DNA of 64,000 nucleotides from NCBI RefSeq assembly GCF_001463885.1, contig NZ_BBWQ01000012.1, positions 124,001 through 188,000 of the forward strand, read 5' to 3'. Below, in pieces: positions 7,861 to 15,476 of this stretch (position 1 is its first letter; every line of letters starts with the position of its first letter). Below the pieces are notes generated by a model, which worked only from the letters and a program-made list of their open reading frames with translations, was not told the origin of the DNA and made no database searches. This DNA is from Aureimonas altamirensis. GTDB taxonomy: Bacteria > Pseudomonadota > Alphaproteobacteria > Rhizobiales > Rhizobiaceae. The position numbers and the translations under genes were made by a program.

Positions 7861-9276
7861 GTGAACGCCCATAGCCGCTTTTCCCGCGCTTCCCGCCCGA
7901 TCGAGGTTGCCCTTGTGGGCGCCGGTGCCTTCGGACGCTCGTTGCTGGGCCAGGGCCGCCGCATGGCGCTGATGAATGTGCGTGTGGCCGTGGACGTGAC
8001 GGCCGAGCGTGCCGCCGAAGCCTTTCGCGCCGTGGGCTGGGAAGAGGAGCGGATCCGCATCTGCGACAGCCGCGCCGCGGCGCAGGCCGCCTGGGAGGCC
8101 GGTCACTGCGTGGCAGCCGGCCGGCTTGCGGATGTCCTGTCCCTGCCCGTCGACATTGTCGTGGAGGCCAGCGGCCACGCCGAGGCCGGTGCGGCGCACG
8201 CTTTGGCAAGCCTGGATGCCGGCAAGCATGTGGGCCTTGTCACCAAGGAGACCGACTCGGTCGTCGGACCCTATCTCGCCTGGCACGCACGCGAGCTCGG
8301 ACTTGTCTGCACACCGGTGGATGGGGATCAGCCCGCGCTGCTGATCGCCCTCGTCACCTGGGCGGAAACGCTGGGCCTGCCGATCCTGGCTGCCGGCAAA
8401 TCCAGCGAATACGACTTCGTCTTCGACGCGGCCACGGGCAAGCTTTCCAGCGAAAGCCGTACGATGTCGGCGCCCGGCTTCGTCGACGCGATGGCGCTCG
8501 GCACCGGGCCTGCGGCAGAGCTCGCCTCACGGCGCGCAGGCCTTGCCCATGCGCTGCCGCAGCTTGCCGTACCGGACCTCTGCGAACTCGCGGTCGTTGC
8601 CAATGCGACCGGGCTGACGCCGGACCGGCCGGCCTTCCACGCCCCCATCGCCCGCATCGCCGAAGTGCCGAGCCTGTTCGACACCGATGCGATGGGAGGC
8701 CTTCTGTCCGGCGAGCGCCGGATCGACGTCTTCAACTGCCTGCGCACGCCGCAGGACATCTCCTTTGCGGGGGGCGTCTTCGTGGTGGTGCGCTGCGAGG
8801 ATGCCGAAACCTGGGCCGTGCTGGCGCAGAAGGGCCATACGGTCAGCCGCAGCGGCGAGGCCGCCATGCTGTGGCTACCGCGGCATCTGCTGGGCCTCGA
8901 AGCGCCGATCAGCCTGCTCGACGCCGTGGTCAACGGCGTCTCGGTCGCCGGCGAGCCGAGGCCGGTGGTCGACCTTGTGGGCCGGACCAGCCGCAGGCTG
9001 GAGGCGGGCACCCTTCTGGAGGCCGAAGGCCATCATCACACGATCGACGGTGTCGGCCCCGAACTGGTGGAGGCCCGGCCGCTCGCGGCCGATCGTGCCC
9101 TGCCCTACTATCTTCTGTCGGGTCGGCGCCTGACGCGGGACATCCCCGCCGGCGCCCAGATAACCATGGCGGACGTGACCCTGGACGAAACGGCTCCGCT
9201 TCTGGCGCTGCGCCGCCGTCAGGATGCGCACTTCTTTACAACCGAGGCTCGCGCCCCGGCGCAACAGACGGTCTGA
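7861..9276 (+). CDS. NAD(P)-dependent oxidoreductase with C-terminal SAF domain (homoserine-dehydrogenase-like/DRL-type family)
   Basis: A 471-residue protein. Residues about 14-150 form a Rossmann fold (VALVGAGAFGRSLL; then VDIVVEASGHAEAG and DAGKHVGLVTKE). A homoserine-dehydrogenase-like middle follows (VVANATGLTPD), and the C-terminal region is SAF-like (LEAGTLLEAEG and RLTRDIPAGAQITMADV). The general architecture is shared with the DXR-like DRL protein of Brucella, but many relatives sit in sugar or sugar-acid loci, so DRL activity should not be assumed. The start is GTG at 7861 with GAGG upstream. It is followed 52 bases later by a tctC gene, and both are probably controlled by the GntR protein and palindrome upstream. 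It likely supplies an oxidation step of the same catabolic pathway. Confidence 0.8.
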   Translation: MNAHSRFSRASRPIEVALVGAGAFGRSLLGQGRRMALMNVRVAVDVTAERAAEAFRAVGWEEERIRICDSRAAAQAAWEAGHCVAAGRLADVLSLPVDIVVEASGHAEAGAAHALASLDAGKHVGLVTKETDSVVGPYLAWHARELGLVCTPVDGDQPALLIALVTWAETLGLPILAAGKSSEYDFVFDAATGKLSSESRTMSAPGFVDAMALGTGPAAELASRRAGLAHALPQLAVPDLCELAVVANATGLTPDRPAFHAPIARIAEVPSLFDTDAMGGLLSGERRIDVFNCLRTPQDISFAGGVFVVVRCEDAETWAVLAQKGHTVSRSGEAAMLWLPRHLLGLEAPISLLDAVVNGVSVAGEPRPVVDLVGRTSRRLEAGTLLEAEGHHHTIDGVGPELVEARPLAADRALPYYLLSGRRLTRDIPAGAQITMADVTLDETAPLLALRRRQDAHFFTTEARAPAQQTV

Positions 9277-9328
9277 CCCGTCCGAACGGGCAATCGCCGA
9301 CAACAATCATAACGGAGGAAAACACCCA

Positions 9329-10327
9329 ATGGCATCTATCAACCGCCTGATCGGACTGGCCCTCGCCACGGCGACCATGCTGGCGACGCCGGCCCTCGCT
9401 CAGGACTGGCAGCCGCGCAAGCCCGTCGAATTCGTCGTCGCCTCGGGCGCCGGCGGCGGCACCGACCAGTTCGCCCGCATCATCCAGTCCATCATCCAGA
9501 AAAACGATCTCATGCCGGTGTCGATCGTCGTCAGCAACAAGGGCGGCGGCGCGGGTACGGAAGCCTTCGTCGACGGCAAGCTTGCCGGAAACGACCCGCA
9601 CAAGCTGGTCTTCGGGACCAACAACGAGTGGCTGCTGCCCATGGTCACCAAGGCCGCCTACGCGCCCGGCGATCTGCAGCCCGTGGCGGCGATGGCGATG
9701 GACGAGTTCCTCCTGTGGACGCACACCAATGCGCCCTATGAAAGCGCCGCCGACTTCGTGGCGAAGGCCAAGGAAGGCAACATGAAGGTGGGCGGTTCGC
9801 AGTCCAAGGATACCGACCAGATCCTGTCCAAGCATCTGGAACATGCGACCGGCACCAAGTTCACCTACATCCCCTTCAAGTCCGGCGGCGAGGCAGCCAC
9901 GCAGCTTGCCGGCGCGCATCTGGAGGCGAATTTCAACAATCCGCAGGAGAACGTCGCCCAATGGCGCGGCGGCATGGTGCGCCCCCTCTGCGTCTTCTCT
10001 CCGGAGCGCATGGACTACAAGGAAAAGGTCACGGACACGATGTCCTGGAACGACATCCCCACCTGCAAGGAAGAGGGGATCGCCGTCGAGGACTACAAGA
10101 TGCCGCGCACCATCTGGATGAACGCGGAAGTGCCGCAGGAAGCGGTCGCCTACTATGCCGACGTCCTGTCGAAGGTGCGCGAGGCGCCGGAGTGGAAGGA
10201 ATGGCTGACGCGCACCTCGCAGACCGACAGTTTCCTGACGGGCGAGGGATTCACGAAGCTCGTCGAAACGGAAAAGGCCAAGGCCCGGCAGCTTTTCGAA
10301 CGCGAAGGCTGGCTCGTCACCAACTGA
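9329..10327 (+). CDS. Orphan TTT transporter periplasmic binding protein (TctC/Bug family)
   Basis: A 332-residue periplasmic receptor with a signal peptide (MASINRLIGLALATATMLATPALA) and the mature start QDWQPRKPVEFVVASGAGGGTDQFAR. It resembles the TctC at 1147-2139 along its whole length, including WNDIPTCKE and the C-terminal REGWLV, so the two are paralogues within one island. The ATG at 9329 follows AACGGAGGAA. No tctA or tctB accompanies it, so it probably delivers its ligand to the TctAB of the left-hand operon, or acts as a sensor. The open frame extends back to 9224 inside the preceding gene, without support. Confidence 0.92.
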   Translation: MASINRLIGLALATATMLATPALAQDWQPRKPVEFVVASGAGGGTDQFARIIQSIIQKNDLMPVSIVVSNKGGGAGTEAFVDGKLAGNDPHKLVFGTNNEWLLPMVTKAAYAPGDLQPVAAMAMDEFLLWTHTNAPYESAADFVAKAKEGNMKVGGSQSKDTDQILSKHLEHATGTKFTYIPFKSGGEAATQLAGAHLEANFNNPQENVAQWRGGMVRPLCVFSPERMDYKEKVTDTMSWNDIPTCKEEGIAVEDYKMPRTIWMNAEVPQEAVAYYADVLSKVREAPEWKEWLTRTSQTDSFLTGEGFTKLVETEKAKARQLFEREGWLVTN

Positions 10328-10338
10328 GGCATCCCCGG

Positions 10339-10363
10339 AGCCGGGGCGCCATGCGCCCCGGCT
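10339..10363. terminator. GC hairpin between convergent genes
   Basis: An 11-bp perfect stem (AGCCGGGGCGC at 10339-10349 and its complement at 10353-10363) with a 3-base loop lies between the stops of the convergent tctC (10327) and Mur-ligase fusion (10377) genes. There is no T run on either side, so it is a weak or Rho-assisted bidirectional terminator candidate, or an mRNA-end stabiliser. Confidence 0.5.
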
Positions 10364-10376
10364 TCGCCGCGCCCCC

Positions 10377-13300
10377 CTAGCCTCGGCAGGACTTTTGGAC
10401 GCAGCGTTGATCCACAGGCCCGGCTTGGGGATTTTGTCCGCAGTCGGTATTGTTGTGACACGCGTTCAGCATGGCCTCGACGATCCAGTCGCGCAGCCTG
10501 CGGCTCGGAGCGCCAAGGACGATGGCCAGTTCCACGTCCTGGCCGGTGCGGCGCGCGAAGACCAGATTGTGGATGGTTCCTCCGAGCGACCCCGTCTTCA
10601 GCCCGATCGCGCCATCGAGCCTGGGCAGGAGGCTGTTGGTGTTCGGGTACAGCCTCCCCTTCCATGCAAAACTTCGACGGCCGCAAAGCCCGACGATGCC
10701 GGGATGCTGCGCGATCAGATGACGCGCCAGGCACAGGACGTCGACGGCGGTGGTGCGCTGATCACTCCCGAGCCCGCTTGGGGACGCGAATACCGTTTCC
10801 GTCATGCCGACCGCCCGGGCCCGTTCGTTCAGCGCATGTGTGAAGGCCGCGCGCGTTCCGCTGTGCCATTCCGCAAGGGCGTTGCTGGCCTCATTGGCGC
10901 TCACGACCGCGCAGGCCGACATAAGGGTTCGGATATCGACCTCTTCGCCGGGCTCGAACCCCCACCAGCTATCCGTCTGTCGGGCATCGTCGGGTATGGC
11001 TATGCATTCCGACCCGTTCATGCCGCGTTCGCGCAGCCGCTCCGCGGCTAGTATCAGCGTCATGAGCTTGGTGATGGATGCCGGCTTATGGATACGCTCG
11101 CACTCGGTTGAAAACAGCAACGCCCCTTCCTGCATGCTGTAGCGAACCGCGCTGACACCCTTCGGCAGCAGGGCGGCCAACCCCGGAGCGCTGCATCGAT
11201 CGTCCTTCAGCCAGGCCACCAGGGAGTGCAGCCGCGTGCTGTTGGAACCCTTTACCAGAACCGTATCACCGTCCCGCAGCTCCAGCCCCAGCCGCAGCTT
11301 GAGCTCGTCCATATCCCGAAGATGCGCCCCGCGCCGGTCCGGCGACAATTCCTCCCAGAAGGCACGGTACCGCGCTCCCAGGGCATAGACCTTGTCTATC
11401 GCCCGACTATTCACGGCATCGGCGAGCTCCGTATGCAGCCGGTCCGCGTCCATTCCAAGCTCGGCCATCTCCCCGATGACCGCGATGCGCCGCCCCGGCG
11501 CCATCTCTTGATGCAACCGTTCCAGCGCGGCAGCCATCGAGCCTGGGTTGGCATTGTACGCATCGTCGATGAGCCGGATCCGCTTGCCCTGGATGGTCAC
11601 GTCCAGGCTCTGCCCACGCCCCGCCAGCGGTACGGCCGTTGCGAGCTTCTCCGTCGCCATCTCGATCTTGAGGCCGCCGAGCGCATGCACCGCAGCCAGG
11701 ACTGCCAGGCTGTTCAGCGCCATATGGCGTCCCGGCACGCCGAGGCGATAGCGGACCTCGCCGGCCGGCGTTTGCGCCACTACTTCCGAGTTTTCCGGGC
11801 AATAGCCCAGAAGCCGGATATCGCAGCCCGGACCTTCGCCGAAATGGAGGATACGCAATTCGGCCGCCTGCGCGGCCAGGAAGACCGTCTTCCACTCGTG
11901 CATGTCCCGGTTCAGGATGGCGACGGAGCCCGGCTTCATGCCTTCGAAGATCTGCGCCTTGACCCGGGCGATGTCGGCCAGCGTATGCGTGCCGCCCAGA
12001 TGGACGGGGAAGATGTTCGTCACGATCGCAAGATCGGGCCGGACGATCTGCGCGCTCTGGCGCATGCGGCCGATGGCAACCTCCAGAACGGCAAAGTCGC
12101 AATCCTGCGCAAATCCGGCAAGGTTCCAGCTGATGCCCCGCGTCAGGTTGCCCGTCACATCGGAACGCTCGGTATGGCCGAAGGCCGAGAGCGTATGCGC
12201 CAGCATGGCGACCGTGCTCGTCTTGCCGGAACTTCCAGTGATCGCGATCACCTTGCCGGCCAACCGCGACCGCGCGGCGCGCCCGATGGCGAAGATCGCC
12301 TTGTCCGTATCCATGACCCTCAGGACCGGGACGCCATGGGCGACGATATGTTTCGCCTGGCTGGAAGCAATCAGCGCAGCCGGCTTCCCGGCAAGCCCGG
12401 CAATGGCGTTCGAGGTCAGGCCCCGCTCGCCCGGGCGCGAACGCGCCACGACGATCTGGCCCGGCCTGAAGGTAGAGGAATGGATGCACAGGCCGTGGCC
12501 GACGAAGGACGCATCGGGAGGCGTGACCCATGTCCCGCCGGTTGCGGCCGCCAGTTCCTCAGGCCGCCACCCTGCGCCGAGGCCAGCGGGCGGCGCGGAT
12601 CGTTGCGGCCGCGACGCATGCGCAACCTGGCGCCCGGAGCGCAGGAACGCGGCATAGGCGACGAGGCCGGACAAATAATGCTCGACATCGTCGATGCGCA
12701 CGCGAAAGGCGTGGTGGCGGATGAAGAAGCTTCCGTCGATCCTGTCCGGGTTCTGAAAGAACATCGCCATCTCGGGCCAGAAATGGCCGTTCAGTAGATG
12801 CCCCGCCCGCTTTTCCAGGGCATCGTAAAAGGCTCGAAGGTCGATACGCGCCAGGAGATCGCGGTTGTCGGGATCCTCCGCAAGCCGCGCGACCATCTTT
12901 TCCGCGGCCATCATGAGTTCCAGAAGGGTCGGAAATGTCGTGCTGCGTTCGGCGACGAAATCGAGATAGCCGGCGACATTGCGTATGCCGAACTCGAAAT
13001 AGGCGCGACGGGGGCGGTATGTGGTCAGGGCATTGACGGCATAGGACAGCCAGTGATCGTGCGCGCGCCAGTGCTCGGCTGCGATGAAATGGCCGAACGC
13101 CTTTTCGACCGCGTCGATCCAGCAGTCCGACCGGGTCAGCGCGTACAGGCGCATCAGGCCGAACGCGGCTTCCCCATCGTAGTAGATGATGCGGAACCTC
13201 TCTTTCACGGCAAGGTCGGGGTAGGTCAGAACGTGGCGGAACGCCCCGCTTGCCTCGTCCTGCATGAAGAGGACGCCGCGCCCGAGCCGCTCGAGCAGCG

Positions 13301-14273
13301 GCATATGGATGTCGGTCCGGAAGACCTCCGCATGCTTGGTCAGGGCCAGGAGGCAGACCGCATTGCCGCCAAGCTTGATCTCGCCATCCGGCTCCACAAG
13401 GAAGGCCAGATCCTGCCCCTGATGGCGCACCGGCCGGATGAGTTCGCGCGTCAGGTAATCGACGGCCCTCTCTATGGCCGCGCCAAGGGCCGGGTCGCGC
13501 GTTTCCTCGAACGCCTCGATCATGGCGTAGACGCTGCTGGCATGGCGCAGGCAGTTATAGGCGTTGATCGCCCGGTCGAAGCAGGGATGCCAGCCATAGA
13601 CGAACCTGCCCGACGGCATGACCTGGCCGGCAAGGTAGCGGCTGCCACGGGCAACGAGTGCCTCGACCTGTCCTGCAGCGCGATGATCCACCACCCGCCT
13701 GCCCGCATTGCGGCCCGAACCCGCAATATCGTGGATCTGCGGATCGTCGCGGTCGCAGAAGATTCCGCTCGTGGAGAAATAGTAGACGGTCGCCGCATCC
13801 TCGACGGCCAGTCCGGGCAGCCCGCGGGCAAGCCGGGCGTACCTTGCGAAGTTCTTCTCGTTCAGGACGGCATGGTCGATGGCGGCGCCGCCATAGAGCA
13901 TCGCGTTGGCGTTCAGCTCTGTCTCCAGAAAGGCGATCCGGAAGCCCTTGTCCAGGGAGATGCCGTAGCGGAAGTAGTTCCGTTTGGTCTGTGCCAGCCA
14001 GGATTTCAGCTCGCTCCACTGGATCTCACCGACCGTCTCCACCCAGTCCACGCGCAGCCAGCGGGGATCCTCCATCAGCGCGACAGCCTCTTCCACCGCG
14101 GCGAATGCGGCGTCGAAGCTGGCGGCGGCGATCGGTGTCGTCGTCGCGCGCTGTGCGCCTTCGCTGACGGAAAGGAACAGGACGTAGCGCGGAAACGGAT
14201 CGCGCAGGGGTTTGATCCTCTCCTGGATACGCAGGCGCATGGCATTCAGCCGGGCGCCGAGATCTCCCTTCAT
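10377..14273 (-). CDS. Three-part fusion: helical N-terminal region, MurF-like ligase, S11-type serine DD-peptidase
   Basis: A 1298-residue protein. Residues 1-550 are mostly helical, with aromatic-rich repeats suggesting an alpha/alpha-barrel, and are of unknown function. Residues about 565-1025 are a MurF-like Mur ligase with P-loop ITGSSGKTST (P-loop Lys about 684), TNIFPVHLGGT, LIDDAYNANPGSM, AVIGEMAELG and VLVKGSNSTR. Residues about 1035-1270 are a peptidase-S11-type domain with all three motifs: SITK (Ser1066, Lys1069), SAN (1125-1127) and KTG (1226-1228). There is no signal peptide or membrane helix, which is odd because S11 enzymes normally work in the periplasm. The ATG at 14273 follows GAGGAGGG and lies 12 bases after the HlyD gene, making this the last gene of the type I secretion operon. 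The ligase acceptor and the role of the peptidase are unknown. Confidence 0.85.
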   Translation of the reverse strand: MKGDLGARLNAMRLRIQERIKPLRDPFPRYVLFLSVSEGAQRATTTPIAAASFDAAFAAVEEAVALMEDPRWLRVDWVETVGEIQWSELKSWLAQTKRNYFRYGISLDKGFRIAFLETELNANAMLYGGAAIDHAVLNEKNFARYARLARGLPGLAVEDAATVYYFSTSGIFCDRDDPQIHDIAGSGRNAGRRVVDHRAAGQVEALVARGSRYLAGQVMPSGRFVYGWHPCFDRAINAYNCLRHASSVYAMIEAFEETRDPALGAAIERAVDYLTRELIRPVRHQGQDLAFLVEPDGEIKLGGNAVCLLALTKHAEVFRTDIHMPLLERLGRGVLFMQDEASGAFRHVLTYPDLAVKERFRIIYYDGEAAFGLMRLYALTRSDCWIDAVEKAFGHFIAAEHWRAHDHWLSYAVNALTTYRPRRAYFEFGIRNVAGYLDFVAERSTTFPTLLELMMAAEKMVARLAEDPDNRDLLARIDLRAFYDALEKRAGHLLNGHFWPEMAMFFQNPDRIDGSFFIRHHAFRVRIDDVEHYLSGLVAYAAFLRSGRQVAHASRPQRSAPPAGLGAGWRPEELAAATGGTWVTPPDASFVGHGLCIHSSTFRPGQIVVARSRPGERGLTSNAIAGLAGKPAALIASSQAKHIVAHGVPVLRVMDTDKAIFAIGRAARSRLAGKVIAITGSSGKTSTVAMLAHTLSAFGHTERSDVTGNLTRGISWNLAGFAQDCDFAVLEVAIGRMRQSAQIVRPDLAIVTNIFPVHLGGTHTLADIARVKAQIFEGMKPGSVAILNRDMHEWKTVFLAAQAAELRILHFGEGPGCDIRLLGYCPENSEVVAQTPAGEVRYRLGVPGRHMALNSLAVLAAVHALGGLKIEMATEKLATAVPLAGRGQSLDVTIQGKRIRLIDDAYNANPGSMAAALERLHQEMAPGRRIAVIGEMAELGMDADRLHTELADAVNSRAIDKVYALGARYRAFWEELSPDRRGAHLRDMDELKLRLGLELRDGDTVLVKGSNSTRLHSLVAWLKDDRCSAPGLAALLPKGVSAVRYSMQEGALLFSTECERIHKPASITKLMTLILAAERLRERGMNGSECIAIPDDARQTDSWWGFEPGEEVDIRTLMSACAVVSANEASNALAEWHSGTRAAFTHALNERARAVGMTETVFASPSGLGSDQRTTAVDVLCLARHLIAQHPGIVGLCGRRSFAWKGRLYPNTNSLLPRLDGAIGLKTGSLGGTIHNLVFARRTGQDVELAIVLGAPSRRLRDWIVEAMLNACHNNTDCGQNPQAGPVDQRCVQKSCRG

Positions 14274-14285
14274 CGGTAACCCTCC

Positions 14286-15476
14286 TCACCGCTCCCGAAG
14301 CGCTTCGCGCGCCCGGTTGAATGGCTTCATCAGATAATCCATCACGGTCTTCTCGCCGGTGTGGATGTCGACCGTCGCGACCATGCCGGGCACGATGGGA
14401 AAGCGCGTTCCGGCCGTGCTGACGAGCGCGTCCTCCGCCGTCCGGATATAGACGCGGTAGTAGTATTCGCCGGGCTTGGCCTCGTCCTGAATCGTGTCCG
14501 GCGATATGGTGTGAACCTGCCCTTCGAGCCCGCCGAAGATCGCGTAGTCGTAGGCCGTCAGCTTGACGTTGGCGCGCTGGCCGGGATGGATGTAGGCGAT
14601 ATCGCGCGGCAGGATGCGCGCTTCCACGAGAAGCTGGTCGTCCAGCGGGACGATCGTCATCAGATTGCCGTTGGGGGATACCACACCCCCGATCGTCGAT
14701 ACCTCGATGTCCTTGACGATGCCGCGCACCGGAGAGCGGATCGTCATGCGCTTCAAGGCGTCCTCCCGGCCCCGCATCACCGACGACAGGGAGGTGAACT
14801 CCGCGTTCACCTTGGCGAGCTCTTCGCGCGCGGAGACGATGTAGTCGGCGCGGACCTCCGTTTCCTTGAGCTGCAGTTCCACAAGCTGCCGCTTCAGGCG
14901 GATCACCTCGACATTGCTGGCCGCCCCCCGCGCGGTCAGCGCCTCGCTGATCGACAATTCGTCCTGGACGAGGGTCTTGGACTCGGTGATCCAGTTCAGC
15001 ATGTCCGACAGGCTCTTGCGGCGTGCCTCGAAGAGCTGCAACTCGGAGGCCCGCAACTCGGGAAAGTCGTCCAGTTCCACTGAAAATTGCGGCCTGTCGT
15101 TCTGGCTGACTTCGGCCTGCAGGCGTGCGGCGCTTGCCAAGGCTGCACGGTACTTGGCGGCGCTTTCCTCGATGGTCGACTGGGTCACCGTCGGGTCGAG
15201 CTGGGCAAGGATCTGGCCGGGCTCGACGATATCGTCCTGACGCACGGCCAGCATGGCCAGCACGCCACCTTCCAGCGACTGGACCACCTGTTCCCGGGAG
15301 GTCGGCACGATTTTGCCGACGCCCGTCGACACCTCGTCAAGGACGGCAAGACAGGCCCAGACGACGAAGACGCAAAGAAAGACCAGAACCAGCCGCACCA
15401 GCCCTTTCGTCCGCGTCAGAAGTTGCCTGCGGCTGCCGCCATTGACCCAGATTCCGAATTCATCCGCGACGCTCAT
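14286..15476 (-). CDS. Type I secretion periplasmic adaptor (HlyD/LapC family)
   Basis: A 396-residue membrane fusion protein. One transmembrane helix lies at about residues 25-47. A beta-barrel/lipoyl segment (VVQSLEGGVLAMLAVRQDDIVEPGQILAQLDPT) leads into a long helical hairpin (about 100-250, including QLVELQLKETEV), then the second half-lipoyl and barrel region (IRSPVRGIVKDIEVSTIGGVV). The C-terminal end VDIHTGEKTVMDYLMKPF is typical of HlyD-family adaptors. Its ATG overlaps the stop of the ABC exporter (ATGA). It should link the inner-membrane exporter to the TolC-like protein encoded upstream and guide the adhesin across the periplasm. Confidence 0.93.
   Translation of the reverse strand: MSVADEFGIWVNGGSRRQLLTRTKGLVRLVLVFLCVFVVWACLAVLDEVSTGVGKIVPTSREQVVQSLEGGVLAMLAVRQDDIVEPGQILAQLDPTVTQSTIEESAAKYRAALASAARLQAEVSQNDRPQFSVELDDFPELRASELQLFEARRKSLSDMLNWITESKTLVQDELSISEALTARGAASNVEVIRLKRQLVELQLKETEVRADYIVSAREELAKVNAEFTSLSSVMRGREDALKRMTIRSPVRGIVKDIEVSTIGGVVSPNGNLMTIVPLDDQLLVEARILPRDIAYIHPGQRANVKLTAYDYAIFGGLEGQVHTISPDTIQDEAKPGEYYYRVYIRTAEDALVSTAGTRFPIVPGMVATVDIHTGEKTVMDYLMKPFNRAREALRER

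Noticed and set aside
7861-9276. Confident naming as the isoprenoid enzyme DRL
   Set aside because: The domain order is shared, but the family is diverse and the locus is catabolic; no MEP-pathway gene is nearby.
11226-14279. Two long plus-strand open frames (523 and 493 codons)
   Set aside because: They are antisense to the Mur-ligase fusion, contain no recognisable motif, and reflect high GC codon bias; the minus-strand gene has complete catalytic motifs.
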